In this document: piece after piece, positions 11,001 to 20,202 of the stretch
Layout of the letters: each line of letters starts with the position of its first letter
Numbering within the stretch: position 1 is the stretch's first letter
Source of the DNA: Schizophyllum amplum
Taxonomy: Eukaryota > Basidiomycota > Agaricomycetes > Agaricales > Schizophyllaceae
Reading direction: 5' to 3'
Length of the DNA stretch: 64,000 nucleotides
Assembly (NCBI GenBank): GCA_007026445.1
Contig: VDMD01000007.1
Span: 434,001-498,000 of the forward strand
Translations under genes and position numbers: made by a program
The notes under the pieces: generated by a model
The model's database searches: none
What the model saw: the letters and a program-made list of their open reading frames with translations, nothing else
What the model was told of the DNA's origin: nothing

Positions 11001-12543
11001 GAGAGCTGGCAGGAGCGATGCGGCATACGATATTTGCGGACCAAGTGAGGATCATAAATGATACGCATATATAAAATCGCATTGACCTGAGACGGCGGCA
11101 GGTAAAATGTCAGTACGACAAGCGTGAGAAGGTCCTGGAGTTGCTGGAGGAGCATATTACGGAGAATATCGTCAAGGTGGGTCTGCCCTCTTGTGGGGAA
11201 TGTGTGGCACTCATTTGCGGCGACTCGCAGATAGGACACCAGTACTACAAGCAGACGGTCGGCATACCGCAGGGGTCGGTTATATCTGCGCTCCTGTGCT
11301 CGTTTTTCTATGGCGACCTGGAGAGGCGCAGAATGCCGGATCTGGCGGCGGATCCGCAAAGTGTGAGTAGTGCGGTGTTCTCGTGTTGGGTCGTCTACTT
11401 CCGTAGATGATGCTGACCGGATTTACCAGTTGCTCCTCCGCCTGATAGACGACTACCTGCTGGTGACGACCAGCCGGGAGCGGGCGCGCGCTTTCTTGAG
11501 TATGATGTATCGGGGTGGGTTTTTATCCCTTTCCCCTCGCGCTGGATGAAGGCTGAACGCCGCGTCACGTCCCCCTACAGGCCACCCCGACTACGGCTGC
11601 TTCATCTCGAGGGATAAGACACTGACGAACTTCGACTACGACGAGCAGGTGATGAATGTGATACCCTCGGGGCAGCGAGGTAAGCCGAGGAAAGTGATCG
11701 ACGTTGGCGCCGCTGACCTGGATTCAATCCATCTGTGCCAGAGTTCCCGTGGTGCGGGTACATGATCGACATGAAGGGCCTAACGATCTCGATTGACTAT
11801 ACGCGGTACAAAGCCCGAGGTATGTCGTGGTGCTGTATTGGTGTCAGTTGCGGATTTGTCGACTGACGCTGCGAAGATCTGCAAGACTCGCTCACAGTCG
11901 ACCGCGGGAGAAAGCCCGGTGCTGCGTTCCTAAGCAAGATGCTTCTGTGAGTTCGTTCCACTTCCGGTTGTCACCAAGTCTGACGAGGCTGTCAACGCAC
12001 AGACAGGCAAGGGCCCGCAGCCACCTCATCTACTGCGACGCCGCGCTCAACACGGAGCACGTCGTCTACGTCAACATATACCAGAACTTCGTGCTCTGCG
12101 CGATGAAGATGCACAGCTATCTGCGGGAGTACGGCGTGCCGATGAGGGCGAATAGCAAGTTCTTGACTGGTAGGTCCAGCGCAGTTCTGAGTTGTGCATC
12201 GGCTGACGCGGAGCAGAGACTGTACACCGGAGCATCACGTATTCGTATGCGACAATGAGAGGCCAATTGAGGAAAGGCGACGCTGGAGGACGCACGCTGC
12301 AGAAAACGTGCGTGACATGGTAAGTGGCGAGGCGAATGTTCTGGAGCGCAAGAGCTTGATGAGTCCGACAGGCTTGGACTGCATGCATTCAGTACAGTGC
12401 TCTCGCGCAAGCCTAAGGAGTACGCGGTTGTTTGCAAGGCTTTGAGAGGGGACATGGGAGGGTCGCGCTACCGCAGATTCGCTCACCGGTTCAGAAATGT
12501 CGTTCATGAGGGGCTGGCGGGTATGTCGGGAATTCCGTTTTGA
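8013..12543 (+). CDS. TERT: Telomerase reverse transcriptase
   Basis: Catalytic protein of telomerase, which extends chromosome ends using its RNA subunit. Twenty-four exons close exactly in frame to 1075 residues: 8013-8243, 8294-8454, 8512-8777, 8853-8945, 8995-9194, 9243-9365, 9417-9461, 9520-9681, 9731-9818, 9872-10080, 10138-10269, 10326-10496, 10559-10665, 10726-10822, 10883-11044, 11102-11176, 11231-11362, 11430-11514, 11581-11679, 11742-11819, 11877-11946, 12003-12169, 12217-12319, 12372-12543. The CP-like region (VHNTF..., RIGTDAMVHLLADTSLFV) lies in exons 2-3. QFP-type sequence is in exons 9-10. RT motif 2 is FVRLLPKETGVRPIVNLRR, motif A is KVDVQACFD with catalytic Asp near 672, motif B is QTVGIPQGS, motif C is LIDDYLLV with Asp 825/826, and motif E is FPWCGYMID. 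A C-terminal thumb region follows. All three catalytic Asp are present, so the gene looks functional. The exon 3 end and exon 4 start are chosen by frame and are slightly less certain. Confidence 0.96.
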
Positions 12544-12716
12544 GTATATCGGGGGATGTCATTCAAGGTCATTAATGAGCTGGGGTAGCATGATTAGGCT
12601 GTACAGTGTACAAGGGCGTATGGTACAGTATGAGTAAGAGGTGGCCTGAGGACGAGCGTGAGCATGTGTAGAACAACGAGCATGCGCAGAACATACGTGA
12701 GCAGTCATGCTCCGCG

Positions 12717-13082
12717 CTACCGCAGCTTCTTGCCGTCCGTCTTGTCCAGGAGGTCCTTCGCCTCGTTGATTTTGCTGGCAAGGTAGGGCGAGCCGCCACG
12801 ATCGGGGTGGTTCGACAGCATGATATGCCTGTGGGCGTCCTTCAAACGCATGGGCACCGTCCCGTTGTCCCTACACCAAGGGTCAGGAGTCTATCGAACG
12901 GAAGGCAGCCGGTCAACGCACTTGAGCCCGAGGACCTGCAGCGCCTCCTTGCGGTCCATCTTGGCTTTGAAGCCACCCTTGACCCATTGTTCTGCGCCCT
13001 TCGCGGCACTGCGCCGCATAACGGCACGGCCGACAAGCGCTGCCGCCGCTGCGCCTCCGCCGATGAGGAATATGGACTCCAT
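12717..13082 (-). CDS. PAM18: PAM18/TIM14, J protein of the mitochondrial import motor
   Basis: Two exons (12922-13082, 12717-12870) give 104 residues. Residues 4-25 are a Gly/Ala-rich membrane segment ([18 protein letters not shown]). The rest is a J domain with [12 protein letters not shown], an HPDRGG motif (the HPD that stimulates Hsp70 ATPase) and a [11 protein letters not shown] helix. This is the classic Pam18 layout: the protein sits in the inner membrane at the TIM23 channel and activates mtHsp70. Length fits the shorter family members. It converges on TERT with 173 bp between stops and diverges from the first helicase gene. Confidence 0.93.
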
Positions 13083-13435
13083 GGCTGCCTGGGTATGGGA
13101 GCGGGGATGATCGCGGAAGGAGAAAGCAGTAACGATCCCGTGACTTGAAATTTCTTGCCTTTCACCGTCGCGCGCGACGCGCAGGTGCTTTGCCGAAATG
13201 CGGACTTGGCATCTCAATGAGCAGAAGGAACCTAGCCAAGTCTTTGGGAGGCCGGGAAGGTGCTTGAGCCCCCCTTTCTGAGTTTGCACGCGTGAGTGGA
13301 CCCTGCTTTCCCCTTTCCTTCCGACTGCCACCAGGGCCTCACGACAGACCCTCAGGACGCCCGTATATAAGTAGCCATATGGTAATGTCAGAAGGTACGC
13401 TTGCTCTATCCCCTACTCCAAGTATACCTATTGAC
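13083..13435. promoter_or_regulatory. Divergent promoter, PAM18 / helicase A
   Basis: 353 bp between two start codons in opposite orientation. A TATATAAG box at 13364-13371 points toward helicase A. Its distance to the ATG at 13436 (about 65 bp) fits transcription starting downstream of the upstream in-frame ATG at 13379, which is one reason 13436 is preferred as the start. Confidence 0.55.
13364..13371 (+). promoter_or_regulatory. TATA box of helicase A
   Basis: TATATAAG, 65 bp upstream of the preferred start codon. Confidence 0.55.
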
Positions 13436-16299
13436 ATGGCACCCGTGCGGTCCTCCCCAGAGTTCCCGGAATCCTTCTCCCTCTCCCAAGACCTATACAA
13501 GGACGCCACTAGCAATGTCCAGGTCATTCAACTACCATACCGTCAGGCGAGGAAGCAAGCCAAAGCCCTTCATGACTCTCTTTCCGACGCGCCTGCCGGG
13601 CTCGCTGCCCTTATAACTCCTGGAGGCCGTATCGGGGTGCTCGCTATCGCGTCTGAGACGCAGGTTCTTGTCCTCAAGATCAAGCACCCGGTCGTCGAGA
13701 ATCGCACCCTCAAAGCCTTAGAGGACATACTGGGCAACTATCGACGCGTCTTCGTGCTCGGCGGCGACGCGCTGGCGCTCGAGCTCTGCGACATGGGCAT
13801 ATGTGTGGGCAATATGCTTGATCTGCTCGACGTATCCTCCGCGCATGAGGAGAAGCGGACCTTCACCGCATATGTGGAGGCCCTGGGTGGTGAGCTACTC
13901 GTGAGCAAGGACGTCGTAGGGGGCATCATGAAGACCTCTGGGGCGGGCAACATCCGGGATGTCGCGTTGGAAGCATGGGCCGCAGGCTACGCTGGTAGGC
14001 TGCCGTCTATGCACTTCAAGGTCTACAAGTTGCCGCGCATTGACACACTGCAGCTGAAGCCCTCGGTGCGCGTCTCTCTTCGCTCCCTCGTCTGACAAGA
14101 GTACTGATCATTTTTCAGCTCTTGGATGCGCTTTGCAAGATCACCCGCGCCGCTGAGCGCCGCCGACGACTCCAGCCGTATCGCTTAGAGAACGAAATTG
14201 TCACGGCCTCCATAGGCAAAGAGAACGGCGAACTCCACGTCGTCTCCTCCCGGTTCAAGACTCGCGTCATGCGGACGGACTTCAACCAGGTGCGTTCCTA
14301 CCCTCCCCCTCCCCTTCGCTCTACTTCCTTCCTTACCCCTCCCTCTTCTCTATCATCCTTACTGACCTTCTTCCCCATCCAGCACATCGAAGTCACGCAC
14401 CAAGTCGGCGACCGCGCCATCAAGTACCGCGGGCGGGCGACTAAGATCGACGGACGCAGCGCCACCATCGCCGGCATTGGCAAATTCTCGAAGGGCGTCG
14501 GCGAGCTCAATGTGCAGCTCACCACCGTCGGCCGCGACGCTGGCAGCGCCGCAGATCGCGCTCGCGCGGCGGTCGTGCATCAGGCACTGCGGCACCAGGT
14601 GGACCTGGCTGAGCAGCCGTTCTTCTGCGCGCTGTTTCTGCCGGGGGAAGAAGCGAGGGGGGAAGATGAGGAATATGACGAAGATGAAGACGACGAGAGT
14701 GATGGAGATGACGATACTAACGACAACGACGACGACGACGACGACAAAAAGTCCGAGGGGAGCGAACTGCGGGAGACAGGGCGACCGGCGATCCCAATCG
14801 ACTTCTCAGCCCGCCCGCTGAACAACTCGCAGCGCCTTGCTGTGGAGAGGATTTTGTCCAACGCGCACGAGGACCGGCTGGCGCTTGTCCAAGGCCCGCC
14901 GGGTACGGGGAAGACCACCGTCATCGCGGCCGCGGTACAGAGCATCGTACGCGGGGATCCCCGGCGCACGGTCTGGCTCACCGCGCAGAGCAACGTCGCC
15001 GTGAAGAACATGGCCGAGAAGCTCGCGGACGTGGGCTTCTGGGACTTCACCGTCCTGGTGTCGAAGGACTTCCATTATGGGTGGTGAGTCTACTTTGCCT
15101 AGTTCCGCGCGAAATTGACCTCCATCCTCTCTGCAGGCACGAGCACCTCTACCAGCAGATCGAGCATCGCGTCATCCGCTCGGACGAGTTCCCGGGCACG
15201 CCACACGAGGCGGAGCGCATGGTCGGCGGCGCGCGCGTCGTGCTGTGCACTCTGAACACCTTGTCCCTCGGCCGCATTCAGGCGCTCACGCACGCCGTCC
15301 CGGTGCAGACGGTGCTCGTGGACGAGGCGGGGCAGATCGAGATGGGCGACTTTCTGCCGATGCTGCACCTGTACCGCAGCAACCTGGAGAAGGTGGTGTT
15401 CGTGGGGGATGATAAGCAGTGTGAGTGGCGTTTTGTCGGCGCGTTCTGTTGGGGAGAGAGAAGCTGACGGGTACGGATTGTTTAGTGCCGCCGCACGGTG
15501 ACCTAGACGAGCTGTCCAGCGTGTTTGATGTGCCTCATTTGCGCGCGGACGCGGTGTTCTTGGATACTCAATGTACGTTGTATATCTCTCATATGATGCA
15601 GAGGGTGTGCTGACTATGTGCCTACAGATCGTATGCCTCTATTCATCGGCAACTTCATATCGGAGTCTGTGTACGACGGCCAGCTCCTCTCGCAGCACTG
15701 CAGCTCGGCTGCAGACTGTTGCCGCTTCATCGACGTCGCTCACGGCCAAGAAGTGAAAGCGGGGATGAGCTGGAAGGTACGTACATACCCTTTTTCGTAT
15801 GATTGTCGCTCTTGGAAGTAACGCACCCGCGCCAGAACGAGAAGGAGATCGCTGCGGTCGTGACGCTTGCTCGCGAGTACGGCCGTGCTGGCAAGAAGTT
15901 CCGCGTCATCACGCCGTACGACGTGCAGCGCGGGGCCATCGAAACGGCGCTCAAACACGCGGGGCTGCCATGGGAGGACAAGGTCTTCAACGTCGATGCA
16001 TTCCAAGGTGCGCCTGTCTTTTCCTTGGGTCCTTTGAGGCAGCTGACAGCATCGCGCGCTACACAGGCAACGAGTCCGAGCATATCATCATCTCGCTCGT
16101 GCGCACGGACAAGATCGGCTTTCTCGCGCAACAGCGGCGAGTTAACGTGATGCTCACGCGTTGCAAGGAGAGCATGACGATCGTCACGAAGAGGACGTTC
16201 GTAGAGGGTGCAGGCGTGCGGTCTCTGGTGGGCGAGCTCGCGCGGTTGTGCGGCGCGAAGGGGTGGCAGGACCTGACCACGTACGCTGGCGTGCATTAG
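13436..16299 (+). CDS. UPF1-like SF1 helicase with RNase D-like N-terminus (copy A)
   Basis: Eight exons (13436-14065, 14119-14289, 14383-15083, 15137-15420, 15486-15572, 15628-15776, 15836-16007, 16067-16299) give 808 residues. Residues 1 to about 215 show alternating strands and helices with GVLAIASETQVLVLKI, VFVLGGDALALEL and an IRDVALEAWAAGYAG helix, in the order seen in RNase D-type DEDD exonucleases but without most acidic catalytic residues. A linker and an Asp/Glu-rich insert (about 355-405) follow. The helicase core has Walker A GPPGTGKT at 438-445, AQSNVAVKNMAEKL, Walker B VDEAGQ near 563, GDDKQLPPHG, QYRMPLFIG, FRVITPYDVQRG, DAFQGNESEHIIISLVR and RRVNVMLTRCK, all typical of the UPF1/SMUBP2 branch. 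The ATG at 13436 was chosen because copy B starts at the matching residue; an upstream ATG at 13379 is in frame. Probably an ATP-dependent RNA or DNA helicase; its substrate is unknown. Confidence 0.88.
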
Positions 16300-17258
16300 A
16301 CGGACTGAGAAGAGCTCATTCTATGCATGGATATATTCTCAACATATATATATATATATATCAGGCTTGATATCGACTGATCTATACTGGATCCCATTCA
16401 CGACACGATCTTAGCAGCATTGTGACCTCTCGGACCACGCCATCTCCACTGTATGGTCTACAGCTACTGTGCTGTTCTGCATGCATGAATTGTGTACATG
16501 TACCTTAATGGGCCGTGTTGCGGCATGTGAGGCCCTTGAAGCAGGTCAGATCGCGACGCGCGCGCCCACAAACTCGCGTGGCATGCGGGCCGGAGAAACC
16601 GCATTCGGACATGGACTTGTCGGCCTTGACTCTTCCTTGCACCATTCCTCGTCCTCAGCGCCAGCCTTCCTCCCTATCCCTTGTACGCGCCTCCTTCTAT
16701 GTTATGCAATGTGCTTCTTCCTCGTCTGGACCAGCTCCTCTCATGATGTCCTGCATCTCCGCTCAAATGAGACGCCCGTCCCGCGCCTAAGAGACCTCAG
16801 ACGCTTAACTGCGCTCATAACATCCGACGGCCACGAAGTCTCGGTGCCGGTGAGGTCCGACAGCCGTAGGATGAGGATCAGCGTGAGTCGCGTCCAGGTA
16901 TATCTGGTGGCGTCGTCTCCCGCTATGGAACACCGAGATGACCGTGACTGCACCGGCGCTGCGTCCCTCTCTGCTCGTCCCCGCTCGTGGCACGTCAGCG
17001 GGGTATGTTGCTTATGGCTGCAGAGACTCAACAGACAACCTATTGACGCGATGATGGCTTGCTCGCTGTATACATCACCGAAATCCTAGTACCCAAGCCA
17101 TTCACGGTCAGTCTTCTTCATCAGCTAATCCTAGTATCCCGCACGGTACTGACTACAACCAGTAGCCGGACGCTTCTATTGGCCTCATTAAGCGCGCGTG
17201 CCCCCCTCATAAAGTCCCAGCGCCGCCGTATTGGTTTTCCTCTTCCCTCGTCAACGCC
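16300..17258. other. Spacer between tandem helicase genes
   Basis: 959 bp. Contains an AT dinucleotide run at 16344-16361 just after copy A and an ORF-like stretch around 16469-17089 without recognisable domains or homology to either helicase. Its right end must hold the promoter of copy B; an ATAAAG sequence lies about 50 bp before the ATG at 17259. Confidence 0.45.
16344..16361. repeat. (AT)9 dinucleotide repeat
   Basis: Perfect alternating AT run of 18 bases shortly after the stop codon of helicase A, so it may be transcribed in the 3' UTR. A simple microsatellite with no evident function. Confidence 0.85.
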
Positions 17259-19964
17259 ATGCCCTTTGTCAAGCAATATCCCCCAGCGTTCCCCCTCGAA
17301 CAAGACCTTTATCACAGTCATGTCGTAGGACATAGCGTGCAGGTCACGCAATGCCATTTCCGGCAAGCATCGAAACATATTCGGACTTTCACGAAAAGGA
17401 TCTCGTCCAGCACCGCGATTGGCGCCTCCATCCTGCAAAACAAGGATACCATCGTCGCACTCGCACTCGCCACAACTAGCCATGTCCTTGTCATCAAGAA
17501 GGGTGGCTCAGATGGCGAGTCCGACTTCTTCAAGACCGTCGGATCGGCTTTCTTCACCCATGGCCGTACCGTTTTCGTTCTTGACGCCAACAGTTTCGTG
17601 CTGCTTCTTCATCGCAACCTTAGCCTGCGCGTCGAGACTTGTGTCGACCTCTTCGACATGGCCGGCATCAACAATGAGGATAGGCAGAATACGTCTCTCA
17701 AGATGTATTTCAAGGCATTGGGTGGCGAGGCCCTCCTCGTCAGGGATTCCGTTCTGGCGATGATGAAGGCGAAAAATAAGGGCAGCGTTCGAGATGCTGC
17801 CCTGTCGGCTTGGGCAGCATGCTATGCCGGGCAACTACCATCTGCGCGCCTCGACGTCGCTGGCATAAAACCCATTGACACGACTTGGTTCCCAGCCATT
17901 GTGAATCGTATTCCCGCTTCGCGCCATCGGAGGTGACTGACCATGTTTTGCAGCATCTGAATGTCCTGTGGAAGATCTTTTACGACTTTGAATGTCGTCA
18001 GGCGCTCAAGCCGGTACGCGTCAAGAACGAGGTGACGAAGGCCTGGATAGGCAAGGAGAGCGGCGATCTCGAAGTCGAGTCGAAGCGTTACAAGACGCGC
18101 GTTATGGGCGTTAAAGGAAGACAGGTGTGTATTATAGTACATGCCCCAAGCTTCTCGCTGAGTCCGTCAGTATATGGAGGTTGCACAAGTCGTCGAAGGC
18201 CGGCTTGTCACCACTCGTGTACGAAGGACCGAGGTCGACGGACGCCGGGCCACCATTGCGTGTCCTGGCCTTAAGACCAACGGCGTCATGAAGCTGGAGA
18301 TTACCACCGTCGGACGTGACCCCGGCACTACCGCCGAGCAGATGCGGTCCTCTGTCATCCACCAGTCTATCCGACGCAAGGTCGATCTATTCACACAAAC
18401 TCTCTTTCACACCATCTTCGTCCCCGGCGTTGAGCAGCACGGGAGCACTTTTCCAGGACCCACTTTGCCTATTGCCTTCACAGCGCGGCCTCTAAACTCA
18501 TCGCAGAATGCTGCGGTCAGGATGGTTCTCTGTGGTGCCGAGAAGGACCGCGTCGGACTCGTGCAGGGCCCTCCGGGCACGGGAAAGACAACCGTCATTG
18601 CTGCCGCGGTGGCGAGTCTGGCACATGGAGCTCCGGATCGCGGTGTGTGGCTCGTCGCGCAGAGCAACGTGGCCGTCAAGAACATGGCTGAGAAGCTTGC
18701 GGACGTGGGCTTTTGGGACTTTCGCATCCTCGTCTCGGTTGAATTTCATTACGACTGGTGAGTGTAATGTTCGTCCAACGAGACACGAAGCCACCGTACT
18801 GATGCTTTGCAAAGGCATGAACATTTGTACCAGAAGATTGACGAGAGGCTGATACGCTCGGACATGTACCCAGAGACGCGTTTGGAGGCAGAACGCATGC
18901 TCGGAGGCGCGCGTGTCATGCTCTGCACATTGAGCACCTTGTCTGTCAATCGCGTGAAGCCTATAACGCACGTCGTTCCACTGCATACAGTCCTCGTCGA
19001 CGAGGCCAGCCAAATCGAGGTCGGCGACTTCGTGCCCATGCTGTACCAGTACAACAAGACGCTGCAGAAACTCGTGTTCATCGGAGACGACAAGCAACGT
19101 GAGTCCCGTATCACATGAGCCGGAGGCCGCGTCCGCTGAAGGGTTTCCATCTCTGACAGTGCCACCCTACGGGAGCGAAGACATCAAAGACCTTCGCAGT
19201 ATATTCGAGATGCGACATCTTCGGAAACGCGCGGCTTTCCTGGACACACAGTGTACGCACTTTACCTGTCTGCAGCGTACTCGCTATCTGAAAATCGTAT
19301 CCACCCCCTTCTCATCGCAGATCGCATGCCAACGTTCATCGGCGACTTCATTTCCAAGGAAGTCTATCAGGGAAAGCTCAAGTCCCAACACCCCATGCAA
19401 AGCCCGTTGGTATGCCGCTTCATCAATGTTGTTCACGGTCAGGAGACGAGTGCTGGCACGAGTTGGAAGGTATAGTACAATCCGCTTGCATACAATATGC
19501 ACCGTTAATGCAACCCGCGCCGCAGAACGAAAAAGAAGCAGCCACGATTGTCAATCTTGTGAGGGGTTATATGGACAAGGGCCTGAACTTCCGCGTCATC
19601 ACGCCATACGATGCGCAGCGTGGCACCATCGAGGCCGCCCTCAAGCACGCCAACCTGAAATGGGAGGATACCGTCTTCAACGTCGACTCCTTCCAAGGCA
19701 TGTCTTTGCTTGCGTATCCTCTCTCCACAATGACTTACAAGCCTTGCAGGCAACGAGTGCGACAATATTATCATATCCCTCGTTCGCTCGGGGAACAAAG
19801 TCGGGTTTCTTGCCCTGCAGCGGCGCGTCAACGTTATGCTCACTCGCTGCAAGAAGACCATGACGATCGTGACGAAGAGGAGCTTCGTTGAGGGCGCGGG
19901 ATCATCGTCCTTGGTTGGGAAACTTGCAAAAAAGTGCGGACCAGGGGCATGGTTTGATGCTTGA
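17259..19964 (+). CDS. UPF1-like SF1 helicase with RNase D-like N-terminus (copy B)
   Basis: Eight exons (17259-17900, 17954-18124, 18171-18757, 18815-19098, 19160-19252, 19321-19469, 19526-19697, 19750-19964) give 770 residues. It is the tandem paralogue of copy A: all seven introns fall at the same places, and exons 2, 4, 6 and 7 have identical lengths (171, 284, 149, 172 nt). The N-terminal domain shows the same pattern (VFVLDANSFVLLLHRNLSLR, SVRDAALSAWAACYAGQL). The core has GPPGTGKT at about 404-411, AQSNVAVKNMAEKLADVGFW, VDEASQIEVGDF, GDDKQLPP, FNVDSFQGNECDNIIISLVR and RRVNVMLTRCK. It lacks the acidic insert of copy A and has DEAS instead of DEAG in Walker B. The last intron uses a GC donor (AAG|GCATGT) where A and C have GT. 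No inactivating change is seen. Confidence 0.88.
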
Positions 19965-20202
19965 AGGGATGGACGTTAGGGACAGCCACTGCTTGAATCA
20001 GGCTTGAATCTTCTTACAACGCCTTGCATACGGTATCTAACCAAGCTATCACTATTTCTTGTTGATCACGTCCGAGGGAGTGACATCAGGTAACTGCAAA
20101 AGTTGACCTGGAAGCAGTGTGTCCGAAGTTCAACAGTGCGTGATTTGTCCGTGATCCGACGGAGGTTTGACGGATCAGGCCAAACTCTTGCCTCGGGCTC
20201 CC

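Noticed and set aside
10568..11410. TERT reverse-transcriptase exons as a retrotransposon fragment
   Set aside because: Motifs 2, A, B, C and E come with TERT-specific CP-like and QFP-type regions in one continuous 24-exon frame, so this is telomerase.
16469..17089. 206-codon ORF between helicases A and B
   Set aside because: No resemblance to the helicase N-terminal domain or to any family; composition looks random. I considered a relic of a third tandem copy but found no shared motif.
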